64,000 nt of DNA from Amblyomma americanum (Eukaryota; Arthropoda; Arachnida; Ixodida; Ixodidae). This document shows positions 40,010 through 48,294 of this stretch, one piece after another. The DNA lies in assembly GCF_052857255.1 (NCBI RefSeq), contig NC_135505.1:141458343-141522342 (forward strand). Reading direction: 5' to 3'. The notes under the pieces are model-generated. The model had not been told where the DNA came from. It worked only from the letters and a program-made list of their open reading frames with translations, and did not search any database. The position numbers and the translations under genes are program-made. Positions within the stretch are counted from its first letter, which is position 1, and each line of letters begins with the position of its first letter.

Positions 40010-42319
40010 ATGGACGACCAGTGGTACTTTCCGAAGACGCAAGCCAATGTGGAGGAAATGCCATTGACGACTCCACCAGAAGCCCTACTGTCCGAGGCCA
40101 CCGTGAGCGGCAGGTCAGGGAGAAAAACAGCGTGGAAAAGAAAGCCGTCTCAGGCCGGACAGCGCGCTATTCCACCAGACTTCCGCCAGCAGTCAGGCCC
40201 AGAGGCGCATAGCAAGAATAGTTCCGAGCCGTCCTCCAGCCCGAATAATGAAACAGCGGCTCGGAGTTCTCCAATATATTCGCCGCCTAGGGAAGTCCAT
40301 TCTGTCCACCGAGCATCATTCACCCGTAGACCATCAGAAGACGAACGCAGGAGGTCCCCATCGGGTGATCGGGGAAAGGTATTCGAAGCTCAACGCAGGA
40401 GGGCATCAACATCTCGACGCCGTAGTCTAGGGCCATCTACTACACACGACTATTCTGGACCGACTTCGCGGCGTTCGTCCAGCCCTGGGGATCGACATAC
40501 AACGACCATGAGAACGGAATCACCACCGGTGCCCAAATATCGGGTCATAGTCTATTCGAAGCGACGAAAATCATCCGTCATACCGCAACGCCACGCTGGA
40601 TTCCCCGGCATTCCTGCAAACGTTGCGGAGCCAAACTTGATTCTCTTTGTTCCGAGGTCCCCGACTGAGGAACCTCGAGGGCAAGCGGCAGTCACAACGC
40701 CTCCATCCAATGACCCTCAACGAAAGGCACCCATGTCTCGTAGGGACGAAGCCGGCGCTAGCTCACCCTTCTACTCGGGGGGTCCGGCACCACACACAGA
40801 TGAGCAACAAACTGTGCAGCGACAGGGCAGAACCATTTCCCTGCAGGCCTGGGTCTTCTGCACCGTGGCGATTGGGACGCTCATCTTGCCAGCAGGGTTG
40901 ACTATTCTGACTTATTTTACGACCCCTGGAGTTCCCACCCCTGGGGCTCCCATGCCTGGAGCTACCAGTCCTCGAGTGACCTCAAGCATTCCGACAGTGA
41001 GTACCAGCTCGAGAACATTAGCGTACTCTCTCACGGTGCCCAGTGTGCCACCAACCAGATACACAGTCGCACCTGCGTCTTCCTCCTGCGTTGACAGAGT
41101 TCATGTGCGCGATGTGCGTGCTGTGTTCACTGTAAGAACCGAAGCTTATCACCACCATGGGCCGCAGTTCAATAACATATTCTGCATCTTTAACGTGTCC
41201 CGCGTGAAAAACAACGTCGGCATATATTTTACCCTAAATAGTATCCCGCTTAATTATTGCAAGAAGATCGTTTACTGGTCCCTCGCATTAAGGAATGGTA
41301 ATATTGAAAGTCGAACTCCGGTCTTCGATCAGATATACGGCCTGAGCAAGTTGCGGCAGGTTGCGAACTCTTCGGGCAGCAACACTACCATACTTGTTGC
41401 TGTCGGTGGCTACCCGCAAGACAGCCCGGAGTTTTCGATGTTGGGCCGAGACGCCACTGCCCTGTCGCGCTTCGTGTCGAGCTCTTTGAGCCTTGTCGCT
41501 CGGTATAATCTGGACGGCATGGCAATCCACTGGGCATCCCCTGAACAGCGATGTGCAGACCCCGAAGATGCTGAAACACTACGGTTTATGGTGAAGGTGA
41601 CTCGAAGCTTCTTTGAGCTCAACGGCGTTCGGGTTATCATTGCGGTGTTCCTGGCGCCAGATAATACTACTATCACTGATATGTGGACGTCTCTTGAACC
41701 TGATGTCGACTATTTCTTCGTTGAAACACAGGCTCTCCGACCACCTGGACAAATAGATTTGTCGCTCTGTGCGGACATGGCATTTCGAACAATGCAGCTG
41801 CTGCAAGCGTTGGTGGTCACCGCTCAGAACTTGACGAGTAAGCTTTGCGTGGGAATCTCCTTGGCGCCATGGATCACGGAGGTCAATGGCACACGTGTTG
41901 GTAACATTTCCAACTCATCTGCGCCCCAAATTGCGGACATATCTGGAAGAGCACCACTGAGGGGCGCCATCTTCAAGCTTTGCTCTTCGAACATTTGCAT
42001 CGTGCGGGAGAATCCTGACGAATGCCTCCTCCTGGCTCAAGAACATCAATTCAGATTCCAGACGAGTGTTCCGCTTTACCTTTTCATGCATTCAGCTTCA
42101 ATGTACAATATCGTGGAAGCTATACAGGGACGCTCTCCGAGAAGCATTCGCAAGCAATGTTTCGTGTTGTACGACATTGATCTTGACGCGTACTATAACC
42201 AATGTAAGAGCGCGAGTACCTTTCATGGAAGAGGCTGGCTTGGTCTCTACGCCGTGCAGGAGACATTCAGCCCATCGTTCAGGAATTCTTTTAGTCGAGG
42301 CTCGCATCGTAGGTGCTGA
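40010..42319 (+). CDS. Type II membrane protein with catalytically dead GH18 (chitinase-like) ectodomain, single exon
   Basis: 769 residues, no intron. Residues 1-277 are a disordered Ser/Arg/Pro-rich cytoplasmic tail (e.g. RRRASTSRRRSL). Residues 278-303 form one hydrophobic span (WVFCTVAIGTLILPAGLTIL), followed by a Pro/Thr/Ser stalk with TPG repeats. Residues 360-755 resemble a GH18 barrel: VNNVGIY strand region, VAVGGY (family SxGG), LDGMAIHWASP at 501-511 in the place of the family DGxDxDWExP, and a terminal CFVLYDIDLDAY in the place of the family VMxWxxDxDDF. In the active-site motif only the first Asp survives; the two following Asp and the catalytic Glu are Ala, His and Ala. Many N-glycosylation sequons follow the membrane span. 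Hydrolysis is therefore unlikely; carbohydrate binding is possible. A decayed copy lies at 44690. Domain call by motif only. Confidence 0.8.
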   Translation: MDDQWYFPKTQANVEEMPLTTPPEALLSEATVSGRSGRKTAWKRKPSQAGQRAIPPDFRQQSGPEAHSKNSSEPSSSPNNETAARSSPIYSPPREVHSVHRASFTRRPSEDERRRSPSGDRGKVFEAQRRRASTSRRRSLGPSTTHDYSGPTSRRSSSPGDRHTTTMRTESPPVPKYRVIVYSKRRKSSVIPQRHAGFPGIPANVAEPNLILFVPRSPTEEPRGQAAVTTPPSNDPQRKAPMSRRDEAGASSPFYSGGPAPHTDEQQTVQRQGRTISLQAWVFCTVAIGTLILPAGLTILTYFTTPGVPTPGAPMPGATSPRVTSSIPTVSTSSRTLAYSLTVPSVPPTRYTVAPASSSCVDRVHVRDVRAVFTVRTEAYHHHGPQFNNIFCIFNVSRVKNNVGIYFTLNSIPLNYCKKIVYWSLALRNGNIESRTPVFDQIYGLSKLRQVANSSGSNTTILVAVGGYPQDSPEFSMLGRDATALSRFVSSSLSLVARYNLDGMAIHWASPEQRCADPEDAETLRFMVKVTRSFFELNGVRVIIAVFLAPDNTTITDMWTSLEPDVDYFFVETQALRPPGQIDLSLCADMAFRTMQLLQALVVTAQNLTSKLCVGISLAPWITEVNGTRVGNISNSSAPQIADISGRAPLRGAIFKLCSSNICIVRENPDECLLLAQEHQFRFQTSVPLYLFMHSASMYNIVEAIQGRSPRSIRKQCFVLYDIDLDAYYNQCKSASTFHGRGWLGLYAVQETFSPSFRNSFSRGSHRRC

Positions 42320-42769
42320 ACGCCATGAGCCAAGCACCGACGGCAGTGAGCGCACGCGGCTACCCTTCGTGCATGAATTGTGACGGCGGAACCACTTCAC
42401 GCACATCACAGCACCTTTTCGGCGGTTGTCTGCCTTGCATCGCGGGGGATTGTGGTGTGAAATTTCTTTCCGGTTTTGGTTCTGTGTCGAATTTGAACGG
42501 TTGTGTAGGGTTAAATGTGAGCTATAAATGTCTCTCTTTTTTATGCATGTTCAAAGAATGTCTGCTTTCAAAAGGAAGGAAACTATTTCAGAAATGGTAT
42601 ACACTGTGTAGCTGTCGTTCGGGTGAACGTTGAGACTTTGCGCGACTGTAGTCTTTCTTCTGAGGGAACAATCATGGTGTGCTTCTTTTTGTACGGATTG
42701 TGTGCACTCTCTATCTAAGCTGTGTTTGGTTAGGAAGTGGGGACTTAGGAAAGTTGCCTCAAGAACTGC

Positions 42770-42775
42770 AATAAA
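42770..42775 (+). terminator. Polyadenylation signal for the GH18-like gene
   Basis: AATAAA about 450 bp after the TGA stop, in an otherwise repeat-free 3' stretch that ends just before the transposon at 42835. Confidence 0.55.
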
Positions 42776-42834
42776 TGCATCGCATACAAATACAAGACTC
42801 ATCCACTCACCAAGTAACGGAGAGTGTTGCGGAG

Positions 42835-43765
42835 TAATACCCCTGTCACACGGCCAGTTTCAATCACCCTCGAGTCGAGGGTCTTCGAGATTCTCAATCG
42901 CCATCGAACTCGCCGCTGCTACACGGCAAATCTCAATGGCCATTGAAATGGTTCTCGTGTCTCACTCTACGCTTGTGCGGCGCCACAATCGCTACTTTAG
43001 ATTTTACAAAAATAACAAAAATATTTGATAAATGTATACGAAATGCTTAAATACACGCATACGCGCATGTCGTTTAAAATCTTTTTAATTGGGCGTACGC
43101 GAGGGACAGATGCAGACACTGCTGTAGCCATTCTAATACAAGACGAGCCAAAACCAAGCCAGTCCAAATGCGTCGGAGCGCTGCTTCGTCAGGCTTAAGA
43201 CCGGGAAAATCGCCATGATATCTGAAAAACAAGAGCTATTTTTCTCTTGAAACTTTATGCGAGAGTAAGAATGGGCAAATCGAAGGCGAATACAACAGCT
43301 TAGAACACGATATTGCTTTGAGGGATTAGCGACGAAGCTGTTATCGCTGTGAAGCGGGCGGGCAGGGTGCCGCCATGTTGCCAACGTTAAGTACGCAAGC
43401 AACGCAAAGACTGCAACGCAAAATTAATGTGCTTAATGCACATAAAACCAGTCTAATAAAATTTTAAAATAATTTTGCAGTCTGCTTACATTAAATTTTA
43501 TGCGAATAATGTTTGTTCATGTTTTTGCACCGTGAATGTGTCGTGTACGAAAGTGCGCTTGGCGCCGCTCGGAGCAACGCTAGCAACCTTGGGCAGTGCT
43601 CGAAGGCCCTCGAAATCTCGATGGAGTTCTGCGCTACTCCGTTGACTCGATAGGCTATTGACTCGATCGCCATTGAAACTGCCCGTGTGGCAGCGCTCGA
43701 TCGCCTTTGAGTCGATAGACTATCGGTTCGAGGGCCCTCGAAATGCCCGTGTGACAGGGGTATTA
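42835..43765. mobile_element. TIR DNA transposon, ACCCCTGTCACA family, copy 2 (931 bp)
   Basis: Perfect 19-bp ends TAATACCCCTGTCACACGG and the complement. Subterminal regions are full of CGATCGCC/TCGAGGG/TCGATAG motifs in inverted order. The inside is AT-rich and non-coding. Flanks GAG and CTC extend the inverted symmetry; no clear direct target duplication was seen. Confidence 0.8.
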
Positions 43766-43902
43766 CTCTCACTGAGTAACGGAAGCCTTGTAGCGTTTAG
43801 GAAAAGATCAATTTGCATGTGCTTCATTTCGTGGTGTAAAGTTCAATCCTTCGGTCAAACCGTTAAAGGGCATTTCCTTATGCTGGTGCGTGAGCTGCTT
43901 CA

Positions 43903-44515
43903 CAGGGATGATGATGATGTTGCCTCAAAGACGATGGCGTGGGAGGGTTATTGGCTAGGGTTTTGGTGCGGATCCGAACAGGAAAAAACTCGTACAGGTT
44001 TTTCTCAAGCCGCTCATAAATATAGAGGAAGCTGTGAAAAAAAAAATCACGAATTTTGAGAGGTCTTGAGGAGATCGGAATGAAAATCGAGGAAACAAAG
44101 CGGTGTGGGTTGAATAACTAAATTTTAAAGCAATAATCTGAAATAAAATAATTTTGAGAGAAAAGTGAAGGCATCGAGAAGTTATCAAAAAAAATCTCCC
44201 GGTATATGTTATCGAGACCGGGAGATTTTCGTGTTAACTCTTTCTTTCCCTTCACTTTCCTCAGAATATTTATTTATTTAGTATTACTTGTATATAATTT
44301 ATTTTCACCCTGACCTCTTTGTTTTCTTGATTTTCATTCCAATCTCCTCAAAATTTCTAAAATTTCGTTATTCGTTTTTCAATCTTCCTCAGATTTAATT
44401 GTAAACCGCTTGAGACAAGTCTGGATGAATTTTTCTCCTGTTTGGATCTGCTCGCAACCCTGGCCAATCTCCCACCGTGGGTATGGGCCATCGCTTCAGA
44501 GGCAACAACAACGCT
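43903..44515. mobile_element. Large foldback element, about 300-bp inverted arms
   Basis: Arms pair around a centre near 44210, where AAAATCTCCCGG faces CCGGGAGATTTT across about 15 bp. Paired landmarks outward include GAGGAGATCGGAATGAAAATC, TGCGGATCCGAACAGG and GATGTTGCCTC with their complements on the right arm (e.g. GAGGCAACAACA). Arms are diverged but colinear over their length. No ORF. It separates the GH18-like gene and its pseudogene. Confidence 0.8.
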
Positions 44516-44689
44516 TGCCATATGCAATCTGCAATTTAAATTGTCTCCGCCTGGTTATAGCCAATCCCCCTTGTGGGTATGTGCCATTTTGTGCGGGAAA
44601 CAACTTCATTGTGAACCGATTCGCTTCACTGGAGTATAGGCACCAGTCACGCCAACGCCCTCAGCTATTATCGCCAGCGTAAGCCGCGC

Positions 44690-45401
44690 TGGGATGGGTG
44701 AGCGGTGGTACTTTCCAAAGACGCAAGGCATTGTGGAGGAAATCCCACTGATGACTCCACCGGAAGCCCCACTGTCCGAAGGCATCGTGATTGGCAGGTC
44801 AGCGGGAAGAACAGGGTGGAAAATAAAGCTGTCTCGGGTCGGAGAGAACATTATTCAAGCTGACGACCGCCGACAGATGCGCACAGCAAGAACCGTTCCG
44901 AGCCGTCCTTTAGCCCGAATAATGAAACAGCGGCTCTACAAGATATACAGCCACACCTCCCTCTTCCTTGTGTGTTGGCAGAGTTCAAGTGGACGACGTC
45001 TTCGACGCGTTAAATATGTCGGCAGAGCCATACTAGCCTCATGGCCCGCATTTCAACAACATGTTCTGCCTCTTCAACAACTCCCGTTTAAAGAAGGCGG
45101 CAGATGAATATTTTGCGCCATATAACATCCCTCTTATTTACTGCAAGAAAATCATCTACTGGTCCCTCGCGATCAACGACGGGAAGATCGAAAGCCGAAG
45201 CCCAGTCTTCGATCAGGCATATGGCCTGAGCAATTTGTGGCATATGGCGAACGCAAGTGGCTACAGCCCTGCAATTCTGGCTGCTGTGGGCAGCTACACA
45301 CAAGACAGCCCGGAATTTTCGCTGTTGGGCCGAGACACAGCTGCAATGTCGCGCTTTGTGGAGAGTTGTCTGAGCGTCGTGACGAACCACCTAGACGGGT
45401 T
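44690..45401 (+). pseudogene. Truncated duplicate of the GH18-like membrane gene
   Basis: Begins like the intact gene (RWYFPKTQGIVEEIPLMTPP versus QWYFPKTQANVEEMPLTTPP). It loses roughly 780 bp, covering most of the tail, the membrane span and the stalk, with frameshifts. It then resumes in another frame with NIPLIYCKKIIYWSLAINDG, DQAYGLSNLWHMANASG and DSPEFSLLGRDTAAMSRFVE. It ends abruptly after NHLDG where a SINE begins, so the C-terminal half of the barrel is absent. Upstream homology extends a few bases before the ATG, indicating DNA-level duplication rather than loss in a cDNA. Non-functional. Confidence 0.85.
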
Positions 45402-45672
45402 CGAACCCGCGCCGGGTTCGAACCCGACCGCGGCGGCTGCGTTTTTATGGAGGAAAAACGCTAAGGCGCCCGTGTGCTGTGCGATGTCAGTGCACGTTAA
45501 AGATCCCCAGGTGGTCGAAATAATTCCGGAGCCCTCCACTACGGCACCTATTCTTCCTTTCTTCTTTCACTCCCTCCTATATCCCTTACCTTACGGCGCG
45601 GTTCAGGTGTCCAAAGATATATGAGACAGATACTGCGCCATTTCCTTCCCCCCCCCCCAAAAAAAAAAACAA
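45402..45672 (+). mobile_element. SINE family B (5'-truncated) inserted in the pseudogene
   Basis: Starts at box B, GGGTTCGAACCCG, which occurs twice (before and after GCGCC). It then follows the family B body to ATTTCCTTCCCC and a C/A homopolymer tail. It terminates the chitinase-like pseudogene. Confidence 0.8.
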
Positions 45673-46144
45673 TTAGGTTCGCGCTGCAAACACTAAAAGC
45701 AGTGATTATTGGTGAAAAAATATTCAGAGCATACACAAAGGGGGACAGAGACAAGGAATACCATTTTGAAGCGAAAGTTTTACTGGCCGCGAACTTGCGA
45801 TTTCGCTGTGGCGGTGCTCCGAGGAGGCACATGACGTCACAACGCGCGCCTCGCCGCGGAGCCGAACCGGTCTGGCCGGCGGCGGCTGGCGTACTCGGCG
45901 AGAAATAGAGACGTGCTCCAAGTCTCCGCCAGTGCGGTCAGACTGCGCCGAAGCCGCCGAACGCGTCGGCGGTCAAGCGCAGTTGGAGTATAGAGGGTCT
46001 CGCTTTGGCCGACGTGACGTCGCCGTGCAGCGGGCGCGCGCGTTACGCCGGAGCATAAGCGCGCCTTAGCAGAGCCTACGCTTAACCGCTAACGAACGTA
46101 TTTGGTGGCGACATCTATGGGAGCCACTGAAACCCCCGCGCACT

Positions 46145-46238
46145 CACTGAATAAAAAAAAAAACCTGTGTCAGGGCTTAGAATCGAACCAGGGCCTTTGG
46201 CGTTTCAGGCGGAGACGCTACCACTCGGCCACGACGGC
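46145..46238 (-). repeat. tRNA-like sequence with T11 run
   Basis: Minus strand GCCGTCGTGGCCGAGTGGTA ... GGTTCGATTC, with box A and box B spacing right for pol III, followed by a run of eleven T. The anticodon stem does not fold cleanly. Probably a tRNA pseudogene or the head of a further SINE family. Confidence 0.45.
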
Positions 46239-46354
46239 TTTTTCTTTTTTTGTCTTTATTGCCTGTTTCGACAGTTTACAACAGATCACAAACATGTTCT
46301 GCGCTACATTCTCAAACATCAAGAGCGGGCATGCGTTTCACTCACGTGAGAAAA

Positions 46355-46740
46355 TCAATACTGTTTCAAAGAACACAACTCTCCCAAAAACTCGATAACT
46401 TCATCCTCCCAAGCATAGCTCCTTGTACACTTCACGCAACTTAAATATGTTTTCTTTGAAGTAATCTCGGACAGACCGCGCATCTTCACCGCAGTGTCGT
46501 ACAGCCATCCTGCTTCCCCAAATGCTGTGCAGGCCAAGAAGGAAAATTGCATCGTATTTATAAAGATCCGGCTCAACGTCCAGGAATCGTATCCCATACG
46601 GCGTCAAGGGTAAGCCTTCCTTTATTGTACGCTGGAGCACGTCCCAAAAGAGCAGCGCATACCAGCAATCAATAAAGACGTGTTCTAATGACTCTGGTTT
46701 GTGGCATAACAAGCATAACAAGAAATAAGGGAGAGTCATT
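46355..46740 (-). mobile_element. LINE ORF2 C-terminal (zf-RVT-like) fragment
   Basis: The minus frame reads CLLCHKPESLEHVFIDCWYA then LLFWDVL, the CxxC...HxFxDCxxAxxxW zinc-binding signature found at the end of non-LTR retrotransposon ORF2. It continues to RDYFKENIFKLREVY and a stop. 5' truncated. Confidence 0.7.
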
Positions 46741-47290
46741 TGTCCTGCAGTGGACGTAGTCAAGCTGATGATGATGATGTCAATGTGAAGGCAAGATAAC
46801 CGATGATCGTTAAGGGTAACATACTGGATTCCGAGAGGGCAAGCGTAGCAAGGGCCGTCAGAAAGTTAGTTGGGCGGATGACATTTAGAAGTTTGCGGGG
46901 ATACGGGGGCCGCGCCTGGCACGGGACGGGGTTAACTGGGGAAATAAGAGAGAGCCATTTGTCCCACAGTGGACGTAGTCTGGATTTGGATTTGGATCTT
47001 GGGGCTTGTCTCTTTATAACGGGCGGACCTTACACTGTAGTCCTAGCGAACTTTTTTGGGACGCTATACGACGGAGTCTGTCCCGCCGTGTCGTCACCAG
47101 GTTGATGATAATGATGACGATGATGATGTCAATGCGAAGGCAAGATAACCGATGGACGTTAAGGGTGGCCGACTGGATTCCAAGAGAGGGCAAGCGTAGC
47201 ACAGGGCGGCAGAAAGTTAGGTGGCACAGGACAGGGTAACTGGAAAGATATGGGAGATGCATTTGTACTGCAGTGAGCGTAGTCCGGCTG
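46735..47290 (+). mobile_element. Cluster of three RTE-type LINE 3' ends
   Basis: Tails at 46735-46775, 46780-46982 and 47115-47290. Each carries some of AATGCGAAGGCAAGATAACC, GGATTCCAAGAGAGGGCAAG and CTGCAGTG(G)ACGTAGTC with GATGATGATG tails. Each is damaged differently. The repeated head-to-tail order suggests local duplication or serial insertion. Confidence 0.7.
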
Positions 47291-47363
47291 AAGATGGTCT
47301 ACCTGTCGTCGACTTGATGCTAATATACGTTGTTTTGGCTTCCAGCAGAAAAGGGAATTTTGT

Positions 47364-47715
47364 ACGTGCACTGACATCGCACAGCACACGGGCGCCTTAG
47401 CGTTTTTCCTCCATAAAAACGCAGCCGCCGCGGTCGGGTTCGAGTACCCGGGTTCGAACCCGACCGCGGCGGCTGCGTTTTTATGGAGGAAAAACGCTAA
47501 GGCGCCCGTGTGCTGTGCGATGTCAGTGCACGTTAAAGATCCCCAGGTGGTCGAAATTATGCCGGAGCCCTCCACTACGGCACCTCCTTCTTCCTTTCTT
47601 CTTTCACTCCCTCCTTTATCCCTTCCCTTACGGCGCGGTTCAGGTGTCCAACGATATATGAGACAGATACTGCGCCATTTCCTTTCCCCAAAAAACCAAT
47701 TATTATTAATATTGT
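47364..47715. mobile_element. Head-to-head SINE family B pair forming a perfect palindrome
   Basis: A minus-oriented 5' half (47364-47444) abuts a plus-oriented copy (from about 47453) that runs through the full body to CCATTTCCTTTCCCCAAAAA and TTATTATT near 47710. The two halves are exact complements over about 80 bp around an eight- or nine-base spacer (GTACCCGGG). Confidence 0.85.
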
Positions 47716-47889
47716 ACGGGCACTCATCTAATGTTTCTTGTGGCTGGCTAAGCGCCCCGGTGTTTTCCGACACCACATCTTCGAGCTCCACACAACGAAA
47801 ACGAAGAACTCTTGTCCGCGCGCCCTCGCCTTGGACCCACGTACTAAGGCATGCTATCGCGAGGCGGACGAAATATTTCGCAAGAAGCC

Positions 47890-48294
47890 ATGGAGTCACC
47901 TAAAGCGACGCGAACGCCGAGCCCAAAGACCCGAAGCCCAAGTGCCGTCAGCAGTACAGCGACATCGCCGACGCAGTCGGGCGTGGTCACCCCAGGGGCC
48001 CTGCTATCGGGCTACGTCCCCCAGGACGGCTGGTCCGCCGTCCAGGAGAGCGTCTACGTCATCATCGGCCACGGCCGGTATCAGTACCGCGTCCTCCTGT
48101 GTGGCGTGCTAGCCGCGTGCGTGTCCCTTCTGCACATGTTCTCGGACCTGTTCCTGATGCGACCCGTGGACCACTGGTGCAGGCCACCCGACGAATTGAG
48201 GGACCTGTCCGCTGACGCCTGGAAGAACATGTCTATCCCGGTCGAGACTGACGGCACGTTCAGCAAGTGCACCATGTTCCACCCCGCTTCGCAG
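47890..48294 (+). CDS. SLC22-like exon 1
   Basis: 135 codons: N-terminal tail, TM1 and most of the extracellular loop. Ends SQ at a GTAAGC donor, phase 0. Confidence 0.83.

Noticed and set aside
46145..46238. Functional tRNA gene
   Set aside because: Internal promoter boxes are present, but the cloverleaf cannot be closed properly; kept only as a tRNA-like repeat.
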